Assembly (NCBI GenBank): GCA_022071945.1
Contig: JAJVIN010000023.1
Location: 1 to 64,000, forward strand
DNA: 64,000 nucleotides
Origin: Thermoanaerobaculia bacterium
Lineage (GTDB): Bacteria > Acidobacteriota > Thermoanaerobaculia > UBA5066
Reading direction: 5' to 3'
Part shown: positions 40,985 through 49,899 of the stretch, one piece after another
How the letters are laid out: the number at the start of each line of letters is the position of its first letter
Position numbering within the stretch: position 1 is the stretch's first letter
The notes under the pieces: model-generated
Database searches by the model: none
What the model was told of the DNA's origin: nothing
The model's input: the letters and a program-made list of their open reading frames with translations, nothing else
Program-made: the position numbers and the translations under genes

Positions 40985-41757
40985 CGGTGGAGGAGGGACA
41001 GGAGCCAGGCGAGGACGGCCACGGGCGCAAGGAGCATGAAGGCGAGCACGATGCGCCCTCGGCCAGTGACCGGGAGCGTGCCCGAGGCCAGCAGCGCGAG
41101 GTAGCGCCGCTGGAATTGGGTGAGCGGCTGCGGGTCAGCGAGGATGAACTGCCCGTGCCTGCCTGCGGGCACGACCAGCCCATGTCGTCCGAGGCGGGAG
41201 AGCGAGAGATGCAGCGCGAGGCCGCTCCTGATCCCGCACGCCCGGGCGATGGAGCCGAGCGTGAGCGGTGCCGTGAGTCCCGATGCCCGCTCGTGGCTCC
41301 GGAGGAACAGGTAGACGAGGAGTGCCCGCCGCCCGACGAGTGGCAGCGTGCGGATGAACCAGTGCGTCGGCAGGACGTGCGTGACGCCCGGGTGATCGTC
41401 GGGGGCGAACAGGGTCCGCTCGATCTCGGGGCGCTCGATCTCGGGGCGCGCGATCTCGATCGTGATCGCACTCCCGCGCGCGTGCCACACGGCGAGTCCA
41501 GACCGCTCCAGGGCTTCGAGCCAGCGGAAGATATTTCCAGTCGTGGCTCCGAGCATCCACGAGAGATCCGTGAGCTGAACTGCAACGTCGTCCCGGAGCG
41601 CGAGCGCCCGAACCGTGAGGAGCAGGAGAGCCGCGTCCGGTCCGACGTCTCTGGTCGTTGCGATGAATGCACCGAGGTCGACTCGGAGGGCATTCACCCC
41701 CACCGGGCGCTCTGCCCGGAGAGCCAGGAGCCGCAGTGTCCGGGGTGCGTCAGCCAT
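40981..41757 (-). CDS. winged-helix protein with C-terminal membrane anchor
   Basis: 258 residues. Two wHTH-like modules: LGATTGNIFRWLEALERSGL with AVWHARG, and IRSGLALHLSLSRLGRHGLV with VPAGRHGQF. The last ~25 residues form one hydrophobic helix (IVLAFMLLAPVAVLAWLLSL), predicting tail anchoring. A membrane-tethered DNA-binding protein would suit docking of element DNA at the transfer machinery or replication control. A short in-frame tandem repeat (ARPEIERPEIER) reflects three 15-bp DNA repeats. It overlaps both flanking genes. Confidence 0.6.
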   Translation of the reverse strand: MADAPRTLRLLALRAERPVGVNALRVDLGAFIATTRDVGPDAALLLLTVRALALRDDVAVQLTDLSWMLGATTGNIFRWLEALERSGLAVWHARGSAITIEIARPEIERPEIERTLFAPDDHPGVTHVLPTHWFIRTLPLVGRRALLVYLFLRSHERASGLTAPLTLGSIARACGIRSGLALHLSLSRLGRHGLVVPAGRHGQFILADPQPLTQFQRRYLALLASGTLPVTGRGRIVLAFMLLAPVAVLAWLLSLLHR

Positions 41758-42454
41758 GGGATGCAGCTGGGAGTGTCACGGTTTCGCAGTGCGCTTGGAG
41801 GGCACGCGCCAGCACCTCGCCGAGACTTGGTACGAGATCAGCCGTAGCCGTCGTGATCGCGACCGGGAGGAGCCGCTGGAGCCGGACGGCCAGCAGCGCT
41901 CGCGCAGGTGGCTTCGCGAAGTCCACCCGCTCCAGCACCAGGAGCCGGGCGCGATCCAGGTTGGGCATCTCAGAGGAGTGGATCGGGTCTGTCGCGAGGC
42001 GGCGGGCGACGCCCACTTCCGCCGAGGTGAGCGCGGTCTCAACCAGCGACGCTGCCTCGGACAGTGTCCGGCTCTCACCAGCCACGACGATGAGTCCCCG
42101 TCCCTCTACGAACCGGGTCGGGAACGCCCGCACGTAGCCGAGGAGCTGATCGCGCTCCCGCTCCGGGAGCGTGGACGCTGGTTCATCGCACGAGGGGAGG
42201 ATCCCGTTCTCCTCTGACCCGAGGGGGATCTCGTACCGCACGTAGTCCCAGAAGAGATCCTTCAGCTCAGGAACCTCCGGCAGGGCGCGGCAAATCCTCG
42301 CGATGGCCTGGGTGGTGAGCACCCGGCGTCCAGCCGCCGCGTGGACGAAGGTCGACCGGTGGAGGCCGACGTACGTCGCCAACTTGGCTCGCGTCCAGCC
42401 GCGCTCTCTTGCGAGGCGGTCGAGCGTCCGGAGGAGGTCAGTGGAACGGTGCAC
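41750..42454 (-). CDS. XRE-like HTH regulator with unassigned C-terminal domain
   Basis: 234 residues from a GTG. N-terminal HTH: LDRLARERGWTRAKLATYVG, then LHRSTFVHAAAGRRVLTTQA. The C-terminal ~140 residues (FVEGRGLIVVAGESRTLSEA, ARLLVLERVDFAKPPARALL) resemble a NACHT/AAA-like or periplasmic-binding-like alpha/beta fold without a P-loop; I cannot name it. First gene of the leftward run with the wHTH protein, TraG-like ATPase and integrase. Three 15-bp palindromes lie 14-147 bp upstream of its start, making it the likely regulator that binds them. Confidence 0.65.
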   Translation of the reverse strand: MHRSTDLLRTLDRLARERGWTRAKLATYVGLHRSTFVHAAAGRRVLTTQAIARICRALPEVPELKDLFWDYVRYEIPLGSEENGILPSCDEPASTLPERERDQLLGYVRAFPTRFVEGRGLIVVAGESRTLSEAASLVETALTSAEVGVARRLATDPIHSSEMPNLDRARLLVLERVDFAKPPARALLAVRLQRLLPVAITTATADLVPSLGEVLARALQAHCETVTLPAASHG

Positions 42455-42467
42455 GGCTCGTGGGGGA

Positions 42468-42482
42468 GTGACGGGACGCCAC
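42468..42482. promoter_or_regulatory. palindromic operator site 1
   Basis: GTGACGGGACGCCAC: GTGACG-N3-CGTCAC with one mismatch; 14 bp upstream of the XRE regulator start, overlapping its ribosome-site region. Confidence 0.5.
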
Positions 42483-42530
42483 GATCATCGCTGTGGTTCA
42501 CGCATCGCCGCGAGGTCTCGGGGTGCGAAT

Positions 42531-42545
42531 GGGACGGGCCGTCAC
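42531..42545. promoter_or_regulatory. palindromic operator site 2
   Basis: GGGACGGGCCGTCAC: GGGACG-N3-CGTCAC, arms matching except at one position; 63 bp from site 1. Confidence 0.5.
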
Positions 42546-42586
42546 GCCGCTTGCGGATCCTGGCCGCTTTCCCCTGCAAACGAGGT

Positions 42587-42601
42587 GTGACGCTCCGTCA
42601 C
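42587..42601. promoter_or_regulatory. palindromic operator site 3
   Basis: GTGACGCTCCGTCAC: perfect 6-bp arms around a 3-bp centre; 56 bp from site 2. Confidence 0.6.
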
Positions 42602-42880
42602 GCGCAAAGGTACGAAGCAATAAAGTCAGCGTACGAGATAGGGGAGTAAAGACACACCTCTTTCATGACATGGAATCCACGAAGCGTCCAGATCCGAGCG
42701 CTGGACAGCGGTTTGAGTCTCACGTCTTCGATGGTCTGCTCGGGCGACGGATCGAGTACCCGACTGCGGCGAACTCGCCTTGACCACGGGCAGGTCTTTC
42801 TGAGGTATCACCCCCAGGAGATCAGAACGTGGACAGCCGCTTGATACGCGCAATCAAGAGAGCACGACGGTGTGCGCACT

Positions 42881-42895
42881 GGGACGGTACGTCCC
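42881..42895. promoter_or_regulatory. palindromic operator site 4
   Basis: GGGACGGTACGTCCC: perfect 6-bp arms; about 80 bp upstream of the replication-relaxation gene. Confidence 0.6.
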
Positions 42896-42973
42896 AAGTG
42901 GACGTCGATCTCTCGCGAACGCGGATCGGCCGCGTCACGCTCACTGCGCCGCCATTCCTGAACCCATCTCGCC

Positions 42974-43999
42974 ATGCCTCAAGACCTGCAGCTCTCGACA
43001 CTAGAAGGGGAAGCGTCGACAGACGCAATTGATCGCCTGTCGGCGGAACCAAGAAACGCGCAGCCAGAAGCGATTCCTCCGCCCGAAACTCGCACACCTA
43101 GCCGCGCGACCCCGAGACCGATCCGTGTGCGAGGCCGGAGAGACAACGAACCAGCACTGGGGGTCGCACACGGAGTCGCACAGACCCCCGCACACGGACC
43201 TGCCCTTCCACGGGATCGAGCCATCTTGATCCGGCTTGCCAAGATGCGGCTCCTCTCCCTCCCCCAGCTCCAGAGGCTCGTCTTCGCTGGCCGCCACAGG
43301 ACCCGCCTCAGCTACCGGCTCTCAGCCCTGGCGCGTCAGGGGTGGATTCGTCTCTGGGAAGAGCCCTTGATCCGGGGCGGACGGCCCCGCTACGTCGTCC
43401 CGACGCTTGCCGGTCTCAGGTTCGGGCTCGCGCAGCTCGAGCGGTCCCAGCAGCCCTTCCGGCACGCCCAGCTTCTCGCGACGATGCTCCGGAACGACCG
43501 GCGTCTTCCGATCCCGCTCACCGACGGCGTGACGCCGGCCTTCCTGAACCACCAACGGGAAGTGAACGACATCCTCATCTCCCTTGGATCCTCCCAGGGA
43601 AGCACAGTCACGTGGGCGTCGAGCTGGCACCGGCCATTTCCGAATAGTTTCCACGGGCTTCGTCTCCCACAGCCGGACTTCGTGGTGGTCGTCGCCGAAG
43701 GGGACGAACGCAGCCTCATCCTTGGCGAACATGATCGCGGCCACGAATCCCTCGCCCACTTCGCCGAAGCGAAGATTACACGGTACCGCGACCTCGCGCG
43801 GCAAGCGGCGGTCCTGAAAGAACTGACAGGCTTCGACGCCTTCACGGTGCTCGTGACCGTGAACGATGCGCTGGCGAAGAACTCAGAGGCTCGCATCGAG
43901 AAGCTGCGAAGAGCAGCGCTCGAGGGGTTCGCAGCGAATCTCTTCAGCTTCGCGTCGTCATTGCCATCAACCCTTGGTTTCCTTGCAAATCTCAAATAG
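42974..43999 (+). CDS. replication-relaxation family protein
   Basis: 341 residues. After a ~75-residue Pro/Arg-rich lead comes the family core: LPRDRAILIRLAKMRLLSLP, then LQRLVFAGRHRTRLSYRLSA, LARQGWIRLWEEPLIRGG and RPRYVVPTLAGLRFG, a winged helix with a C-terminal strand pair. FLNHQREVNDILISLG, LPQPDFVVVVAEGDERSLIL and GEHDRGHESLAHFAEAKITR follow, similar to a nuclease-like fold. Replic_Relax proteins are linked to plasmid and conjugative-element DNA handling. It is transcribed divergently from the TraG-like ATPase operon, whereas both domains are fused at 12633-15821. Confidence 0.75.
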   Translation: MPQDLQLSTLEGEASTDAIDRLSAEPRNAQPEAIPPPETRTPSRATPRPIRVRGRRDNEPALGVAHGVAQTPAHGPALPRDRAILIRLAKMRLLSLPQLQRLVFAGRHRTRLSYRLSALARQGWIRLWEEPLIRGGRPRYVVPTLAGLRFGLAQLERSQQPFRHAQLLATMLRNDRRLPIPLTDGVTPAFLNHQREVNDILISLGSSQGSTVTWASSWHRPFPNSFHGLRLPQPDFVVVVAEGDERSLILGEHDRGHESLAHFAEAKITRYRDLARQAAVLKELTGFDAFTVLVTVNDALAKNSEARIEKLRRAALEGFAANLFSFASSLPSTLGFLANLK

Positions 44000-44405
44000 T
44001 GCGAGGGGGCATCATTTCCGGAGTCGACCCGAAGCTCCGAGGTCAGCCCTCGAACACGTTGCATCGGACTCCTGATTGCGGGGCACGTCGCCCCAGGAGA
44101 ATGACGAGCAGGAGCCATCAGCTTCTTGAAAAGCGGGACGGTCCGTCCCGAAGTCGCCACTTGCTCTGCCGGAAGACACCCTTTCCGCGCTTCACTGAGG
44201 GCGTCTCGCACCCGAGCGCCCATTCACATCCCGGATCGTCATCGCCTCCAACTCGAGTGAGGTCTCCGCGAGGACCCTCTCTGGCGGTCGGTGCGGCGCC
44301 AACCGCGGACCCGCACTTCCGGGTTCCGCAGCGGCTCTGTGCCGTCCCGCGCGCGCCGATCGCCCGAGGGCGCCTCGCCCTGATTTCACCCGATCGGAGG
44401 TCGAC
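44000..44405. other. intergenic region upstream of the ardC operon
   Basis: No gene. Contains palindrome site 5 and an inverted repeat GGGGC-ACGTC-GCCCC (about 44085-44100), followed by about 250 bp of GC-rich DNA. GGAGGT lies just before the ATG of the ardC-like gene. Confidence 0.5.
44135..44149. promoter_or_regulatory. palindromic operator site 5
   Basis: GGGACGGTCCGTCCC: perfect arms; with flanking C and G the repeat extends to 8 bp each side. Upstream of the ardC-like gene, putting that operon in the same putative regulon. Confidence 0.6.
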
Positions 44406-45215
44406 ATGACGAAACCTTCCAACCCCAGATGGTCCGAGCTGCTCATCGAAGCGGTCGAGCAGCCGGGACTCATCCTCGAGGCCTATAGCCGCTTCCACGG
44501 CTTCAGCCTCGGCAACCAGATCGCGGCCCTGTGCCAGTGCCTCGGCCGCAAGATTCAGCCCGGTCCCATCGCCACGCTCCGCAAGTGGAACGAACTCGGC
44601 CGCTCGGTGAAGGCCGGACAGCATGCGATCTCACTCTGCATGCCGGTCACAGTGACGCCCACGACACCGAGGAAATCAACACCCACCTGCAAGGACGATG
44701 ACTCCATCACGATCTTTATGTGGAAGCCGCGATGGTTCGTCCTCGCGCAGACGGACGGTGACGCCGAGGTTCCACCGCTCGAGATTCCCTCGTGGGACAA
44801 GGCGACGGCGCTCGAGTCGCTCGGGATCCAGGAGGTTGCCTTCACCCACCCAGACGGCAACGTCCAGGGCTACGCCGAGCGCCGCACGATCGCCATCAGC
44901 CCGCTCGCCCAGCTCCCTGCCAAGACGCTCTTCCACGAACTCGCGCACATCCAACTCGGCCACGTGGCCGAGCGCGGAACGGATCGGACGGACCTCCCGA
45001 AGAACCTCACGGAAGCGGAGGCCGAGGCGGTGGCGCTCCTGTGCCTCGAAGCATTGAGCTTGCCAGGAGCCGAGTACGCCCGCGGCTACATCCAGTCCTG
45101 GTACGGACGTGGAACCCCGATCCCGGATCCGTCCGCGCAGCGCATCTTCAAAGCCGCAAACCGGATCCTCCGCGCAGGCGAGTTGAAGGAGTCCCGCCAT
45201 GAACGCGCCGCCTGA
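44406..45215 (+). CDS. ardC: ArdC-like antirestriction protein (ssDNA-binding domain plus zincin)
   Basis: 269 residues. The N-terminal domain (WSELLIEAVEQPGLILEAYS, RFHGFSLGNQIAALCQCLG, LRKWNELGRSVKAGQHAISL) is the ArdC ssDNA-binding fold. The C-terminal half is a minimal metallopeptidase with KTLFHELAHIQLGH near residue 177 and a downstream Glu-rich NLTEAEAEAVALLCLEALS. Plasmid ArdC protects incoming single-stranded DNA from restriction and belongs to leading regions transferred first. It heads a rightward operon that continues through several small genes into the methylase-helicase gene. Confidence 0.85.
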   Translation: MTKPSNPRWSELLIEAVEQPGLILEAYSRFHGFSLGNQIAALCQCLGRKIQPGPIATLRKWNELGRSVKAGQHAISLCMPVTVTPTTPRKSTPTCKDDDSITIFMWKPRWFVLAQTDGDAEVPPLEIPSWDKATALESLGIQEVAFTHPDGNVQGYAERRTIAISPLAQLPAKTLFHELAHIQLGHVAERGTDRTDLPKNLTEAEAEAVALLCLEALSLPGAEYARGYIQSWYGRGTPIPDPSAQRIFKAANRILRAGELKESRHERAA

Positions 45216-45438
45216 TCCAACCTGCGACGGGTGCGGAACCCAGCTTTCTCCGGTCGAAGCCATGTCCTGGCACGTCTGCCTCCCGTGTACGAGAGCCCGT
45301 CACAAGGCCGTGCTCGCCGGGCACTGCGTCTGTGGGCGGAGACGGAGGCCAGGGCCACTGGCCCAGCAGGCGGGCCGGACGTGGACGCCGTGCCTCCGCT
45401 GCCTCGGCGCCATCCAGGCATCTCGTCGGAAACCGTAA
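45199..45438 (+). CDS. small multi-Cys protein of the ardC operon
   Basis: 79 residues overlapping ardC by 17 bp. CDGCGTQL, HVCLPCTRARHK, GHCVCGRR and CLRCLGAI give four CxxC-type pairs, enough for two zinc sites. It resembles small zinc-binding proteins of actinobacterial and phage elements; function unknown, probably nucleic-acid binding. Confidence 0.6.
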   Translation: MNAPPDPTCDGCGTQLSPVEAMSWHVCLPCTRARHKAVLAGHCVCGRRRRPGPLAQQAGRTWTPCLRCLGAIQASRRKP

Positions 45439-45452
45439 ACGCGAGGCCACCC

Positions 45453-45962
45453 ATGCACCTCGTCACGATCGCGAACCGTCCCTACGCGGTCATCAACGGG
45501 AAGGACTACGCGGTCTGCCGCTGGTTCTCCCACCACCGCCAGGGGCCGCTCTTCCTCCAGCTCGCCGGCCGCACCCCGCTCTCGAAAGAAGACCTGCCGC
45601 AGAATGACTGGGTCGTCCAGACCATCCGCGATGGTCAACGCAGAATCTCCACCACCTGGCGTCAGCCGTGGTTCGATCACCGGATGGACGCGAGCCGCAA
45701 GCTTGCCTTCCTGGGAGCGTCCACGGCAGGCTCTCTCTTCCTCGCGCTGCGCTACATCGCAAGTCGCTTCGGTGTCGCGGCTGAACCCTCTGTACTGAGA
45801 GCCAGGGCCGACCAGCTCACTGCCAACTGGAACGCCCCGTGGATCCGGGTCCTCGAGCGCGTCAGAGACAGCGGCATGACTGAGAACGTGCTGATCGTCC
45901 TCGACCTCCCGTCCCACTTCGACGCTGGGGACGCGGCGTCTCTGCTCGACATTCCCTCGTAA
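45453..45962 (+). CDS. hypothetical protein of the ardC operon
   Basis: 169 residues from ATG MHLVTIANRPYAVINGKDYA. A compact beta-rich N-terminus is followed by RISTTWRQPWFDHRMDASRK and a hydrophobic stretch AFLGASTAGSLFLALRYIAS that could be a buried helix or a single membrane pass. No family recognised. It starts 14 bp after the Cys-rich gene. Confidence 0.5.
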   Translation: MHLVTIANRPYAVINGKDYAVCRWFSHHRQGPLFLQLAGRTPLSKEDLPQNDWVVQTIRDGQRRISTTWRQPWFDHRMDASRKLAFLGASTAGSLFLALRYIASRFGVAAEPSVLRARADQLTANWNAPWIRVLERVRDSGMTENVLIVLDLPSHFDAGDAASLLDIPS

Positions 45963-45991
45963 GTTACGACAACCCAAACAGGGAGGCACAC

Positions 45992-46273
45992 ATGACCGTC
46001 ACGCTTGATCTCGACACCCTGCGGCCGCGTGGAACCGAGGTCGATGCCGCTCCCGAGAGCTGGCTCCATGCCTCTGTCGCAATCGACGGCGTACTGTTCA
46101 ACCTCGACGCGATCGCCGTCCACTGCTACCGCGGACTCCAGCACGTTGAGGCGGAGGCGTTCGAAGACGCGCTCGATTCCATCGGCATCATGACTGCCGC
46201 CGACAAGCCCTTCGTCACGATTCGGCTGAACACGCGGAACTACGTACTCCTGCTGACGCCCTCGAGCGTCTGA
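45992..46273 (+). CDS. small hypothetical protein of the ardC operon
   Basis: 93 residues, ATG preceded by AGGGAGG. LDLDTLRPRGTEVDAAPESW, LHASVAIDGVLFNLDAIAVH and KPFVTIRLNTRNYVLLLTP suggest a small alpha/beta domain. Closely spaced with its neighbours and followed by a strong terminator. Function unknown. Confidence 0.5.
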   Translation: MTVTLDLDTLRPRGTEVDAAPESWLHASVAIDGVLFNLDAIAVHCYRGLQHVEAEAFEDALDSIGIMTAADKPFVTIRLNTRNYVLLLTPSSV

Positions 46274-46308
46274 CTCCACACACCGCCAACATTCTCGTTT
46301 TTCTACCT

Positions 46309-46344
46309 ACGGGCGCCGGGAAGGACTCCTCCTCCGGCGCCCGT
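46309..46344 (+). terminator. intrinsic terminator after the ardC operon
   Basis: 11-bp perfect stem ACGGGCGCCGG/CCGGCGCCCGT with a 14-base loop, then TTTCGTTTCG. The hairpin ends 36 bases before the methylase-helicase start, so that gene may depend on read-through or its own promoter. Confidence 0.75.
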
Positions 46345-46380
46345 TTTCGTTTCGCCGACTCCGGCGAGAAAGGACTCCCC

Positions 46381-49300
46381 ATGCCCGAAACAGAACTCGC
46401 CCTCGGCGCTGCCTACAGTGGCCGCGAGGCGAATCACGCGCTCAGCTTTCGCCAGTTCAACAAGAGCAAGCACGCCCAGTACTTCACTCCTGTCTGGCTC
46501 GCAGATCTGCTCTTCGAGCTGCTGCGATGCCTCCTCCCAGATGAGGACGCGAGCAAGGTCTCTGTCCTCGATCCCACCTGCGGCTCCGGGCGGCTCCTCG
46601 CTCCGTGGGTCGCCGCCGGTGCCACCGTGCTCGGCATCGAACTCGACGAGCTGGCCGCCACGCACGCGAAGAAGGCGATCGGCTCGACGAACGTCCGGAC
46701 CGGAGACCTCCTCGACTACCGGAGTCTCCTGTCAGGCTTCTCGCTCGTCCTCACGAACCCGCCCTACGGCATCTGGTGGAACCCGCCAGACGCGGGAGAA
46801 GTCTGGTCTTGCGAGACTTCCGGCGGACTCCTCGAGAGCCAGGGCGCCACGCTCGAGATCTGCACCCGTGCACTCGACTACGGCGGGCTGCTCGTCGCTC
46901 TCATCCCGACGTCCGCGTTCCAGAACGCCAAGGATCGTTCCCTCCGCGACGTCCTCTACTCGAACTTCGAGGGGATCCTCCAGGTCACCATCCCGAAGCC
47001 CTTCGTGGACGAGTACCACATCACGCTCGACTGTGACCTCGTGGTCGCTCGCCGGGTCTACAGCTCACGCGCCTCCGACTGGGAGCCGTGCCGGGACACC
47101 ATCGATCCGGATCGGCCCGAAGCATCCCTCCGAGCCGCCTTTCGCGTCGTACAGAACGAGAGAGCGCTTCCCGCCAGCCGTCACGTGCCTGTTCCAGTCC
47201 TCTCGCGGCTCGTCTCCATTCAGCCCTCCGTACATGCCCGGATCACGCCGCGGGGCGTCACCGGAAGCGGGGACGTCACGGGACTCCTCGGATTCCTGAA
47301 CCACACCGTCACGGCGTTCGATCCCGTCTCTGGCATCGAGCGCGGCATCGTGGACGCCGTTCTCTCTCCGTCGTCGCTCATCACGCTCGGGCCCGCCGCA
47401 GCCGAAGAGACGCTCGCGAGTCTCGGCTTCGCTCCCGCGATCGCCGAGAAGGACGCGAAACGGATCACCCGTCTCCAGGAGAAGTTCTCGCTCCTTCGGA
47501 CCCCGCTCTTCTCCCCGCAGGCGCACCAGCGCCTCGCCTACCTCGAAGACCGCGCCTACCCCGCCAAGAACACCATCACAGACGCAGGCCAGCCGCTCTT
47601 CATGGAAGGGAAGACCTACCACCTCCGACCCTCCTGGGTCAGGAACCGCGAAGTGGCCAAGGTCGAGACCGTCTGGGACGCCCGGCTCGAGCGCGAGATC
47701 CAGCTGACCACGACCGTCGACAGAGGCTACTTGTCCATCACCGTCGTCACAGACAGTGGATCCCGCGTGTTCCGCGAAGTCGCCATCGACGATGTCCGGA
47801 TCCTCACGGACGCCTTCGAGCTACCGGTCGTCTCGGACCTCGAGGCGGTCGCACCGCGTTCGGTGGAGCGCAACCGTCGGATCGTCGCCAAACGCGCCCC
47901 GTTCCTGTTCCCGTTCCAGCGCGAGGATGTCGCCCGCATGGCTGTGAAGCCCTTCGGCTACCTCGGCTACGAGCAGGGTGGCGGCAAGACCGTAACAGCT
48001 GCCGCGTGGGCGGCTGTCCGAGGATTTCGCCGCGTCCTCGTCGTCTGCCAGTCCTCGCTCGTGGAGAACTGGCTCAACGAACTCACGCAGTTCGGCTTCC
48101 CCGCCTCGCGTCTCACCACCCACGCCTCGGTCACTCGCCTCCAGGCGGAGAAGCGGACCGGGGAGAAACCAAAAGAAACCACCTTCTTCGTCACGAGCTA
48201 CGAGTTCCTCTCGCTCTCAGGACAGAAGGTCTATGACGCCTGGGCGTGCCGCTCGTTCGACAAAGACGGCACTGTGGCGCACGAATCTCTCGACAACAGG
48301 AAAGCCTCGTGCTCCGTCTGCAAGCGCGCGTACGAAGACGTCATCACCGCCTGCCCGAAGTGCAGCGATGTCCCCGCATGGACGGGCGGCTTCTGCGGCG
48401 CCTGCGGGTACCGCGCCTGGACCGCCTCTGGTGACGCGCGCCAGTGGCCCGCCTACAAGCGACTCACCAAACTCTTTGGAGCGGTCCTCGTCGACGAGGC
48501 CCAGGTCGCGAAGTCCAAGAACACCCTCCGTGGTCGCGCCGTCCGAGCCTTTCGCTCGAAGGGTCGCCTGATCCTCACCGGCACCCTCATGAAGGGCTAC
48601 CCGATCGACGTCTTCTGGAACGTCTCGTGGCTGCTCGGCTTCGACACCCCGCTCTTCCCCTACGCCTACCGCGGCGGCTCGAAGCGCTTCCTCGACGAGT
48701 TCGGGACGTACGAGTACGTCACGCGCCAGTTCGAGGAGAGCCTCCACGAGGGTCGCGCGAAGCTCCTCCCGGAAGTCTCCAACCTCAACCGCTTCTGGCG
48801 CCTCATGGCCGCCTTCGCCGTCCGCCGCCGCAAAGACGACGTCTTCGAACTCCCCGAGAAGCGGCGCCGGATCGTGCTCCTCGACCTCCACAAGGAGCAC
48901 CGCGAGCTGTACGACGCGTACGGCGAGTGGGCAAAGGCGGAGATCCAGAAAGCCCTCCGCCAGAACGACGGCAACCCGAACATGGGCGTCATCTCAAACG
49001 CCCTCTGGCGGCTCCGGTACGCGGCGACGTGTCCCGTGGCCGTCGACTACCTCGACCGCGGCGTGCTCAATGCCACCACCTGGAACAAGCTCGACGCCAT
49101 CGTGAACCTTGTGCGCGCTGCGTTCGACAAGGGCGAGAAGACCATCGTGTTCTCGGGACTCCGGGTCATGGTGGCTGCCATCGCAAAGAGATTCAGAGAC
49201 CTGGGGCTCAAGTTTCTCCCCATCACGGCAGACGTCCCAGCGGCCAAGCGCTTCGAACTCATTCAAGACTTCTCGCGGGATCCTGAGATGTCCGCCATCG

Positions 49301-49899
49301 TCGCGGGGCTCAACTGCCTCAACCGCGGATTCACCATCACAGCTGCGAACCACGTCGTCCTGGTCGACCTCGAGTACTCGCCCGAGGCGACCGAGCAGGC
49401 CGAAGACCGCGTCCACCGTCCCGGTCAGACGAAGCCGGTCGAGATCACCTACCTCCTCTCCCGCGACACGATCGACCAGGTCATGCACGAGATCCTGCTG
49501 CAGAAGGCGGAGGCCATCCGGCACGCCATCGACGGCCGGGCTCGCTTCACTGACGTGGCTGATCTCCTGAAGCGCGTCACAGGAGACATTCAGGTCGAGA
49601 TCGCCCGTCGCATATCGCTCTTGCCGTCACCAGCGCCCGTCATCGACCTCGTCCCACTCCCGGAACCGGAGATTGTCACTCCGCCCATCGAGCTGCCCTC
49701 AAACGTCATCGCGTTTCCCGTTCCCGAGGTTCCGATCACCGTCCTTCCGATCCCGGCCATCGACCCCGAGGAAGAAGCCCGCCGCCGGGCCTTCTGGGAG
49801 CGGGTGGCTGCCGAGCGGAAAGCCGTGGTCATCCTCCGGCGCCCAACCCGGGTAGCCGCACAGGCTGCCGCGGCGCTCCAACTCTCCCTCTTCGACTGA
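46381..49899 (+). CDS. N6-adenine methyltransferase fused to SNF2-type helicase
   Basis: 1172 residues. N-terminal methylase: VLDPTCGSGRLLAPW (motif I, near 62) and LVLTNPPYGIWWNPP (motif IV, near 125), the order of HsdM-like N6-adenine enzymes. C-terminal helicase: GYLGYEQGGGKTVTAAAW (Walker A, near 530), AVLVDEAQVAKSKNTLRG (motif II, near 703), LILTGTLMKG and EQAEDRVHRPGQTKPVEITY (motif VI, near 1005). A zinc-binding insert (CSVCKRAYEDVITACPKC, then CGACG) lies at about 644-676. No target-recognition domain or nuclease is obvious. Methylase-helicase fusions on conjugative elements and phages may modify or remodel incoming DNA against host defence. Confidence 0.8.
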   Translation: MPETELALGAAYSGREANHALSFRQFNKSKHAQYFTPVWLADLLFELLRCLLPDEDASKVSVLDPTCGSGRLLAPWVAAGATVLGIELDELAATHAKKAIGSTNVRTGDLLDYRSLLSGFSLVLTNPPYGIWWNPPDAGEVWSCETSGGLLESQGATLEICTRALDYGGLLVALIPTSAFQNAKDRSLRDVLYSNFEGILQVTIPKPFVDEYHITLDCDLVVARRVYSSRASDWEPCRDTIDPDRPEASLRAAFRVVQNERALPASRHVPVPVLSRLVSIQPSVHARITPRGVTGSGDVTGLLGFLNHTVTAFDPVSGIERGIVDAVLSPSSLITLGPAAAEETLASLGFAPAIAEKDAKRITRLQEKFSLLRTPLFSPQAHQRLAYLEDRAYPAKNTITDAGQPLFMEGKTYHLRPSWVRNREVAKVETVWDARLEREIQLTTTVDRGYLSITVVTDSGSRVFREVAIDDVRILTDAFELPVVSDLEAVAPRSVERNRRIVAKRAPFLFPFQREDVARMAVKPFGYLGYEQGGGKTVTAAAWAAVRGFRRVLVVCQSSLVENWLNELTQFGFPASRLTTHASVTRLQAEKRTGEKPKETTFFVTSYEFLSLSGQKVYDAWACRSFDKDGTVAHESLDNRKASCSVCKRAYEDVITACPKCSDVPAWTGGFCGACGYRAWTASGDARQWPAYKRLTKLFGAVLVDEAQVAKSKNTLRGRAVRAFRSKGRLILTGTLMKGYPIDVFWNVSWLLGFDTPLFPYAYRGGSKRFLDEFGTYEYVTRQFEESLHEGRAKLLPEVSNLNRFWRLMAAFAVRRRKDDVFELPEKRRRIVLLDLHKEHRELYDAYGEWAKAEIQKALRQNDGNPNMGVISNALWRLRYAATCPVAVDYLDRGVLNATTWNKLDAIVNLVRAAFDKGEKTIVFSGLRVMVAAIAKRFRDLGLKFLPITADVPAAKRFELIQDFSRDPEMSAIVAGLNCLNRGFTITAANHVVLVDLEYSPEATEQAEDRVHRPGQTKPVEITYLLSRDTIDQVMHEILLQKAEAIRHAIDGRARFTDVADLLKRVTGDIQVEIARRISLLPSPAPVIDLVPLPEPEIVTPPIELPSNVIAFPVPEVPITVLPIPAIDPEEEARRRAFWERVAAERKAVVILRRPTRVAAQAAAALQLSLFD

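Larger units (their letters stand above)
42455..42973. other. divergent control region of the second transfer-type module
   Basis: Contains palindrome sites 1-4 (see separate entries). A short frame from GTG 42829 to 43032 (IRAIKRARRCAHWDGTSQVD) could encode a 67-residue peptide but overlaps the next gene; support is weak. A 37-residue peptide from ATG 42670 is equally unproven. Confidence 0.5.

Noticed and set aside
41418-41462. Three 15-bp tandem repeats as a possible CRISPR or VNTR array
   Set aside because: In-frame coding repeat inside the wHTH/membrane gene (PEIER units), with no spacers.
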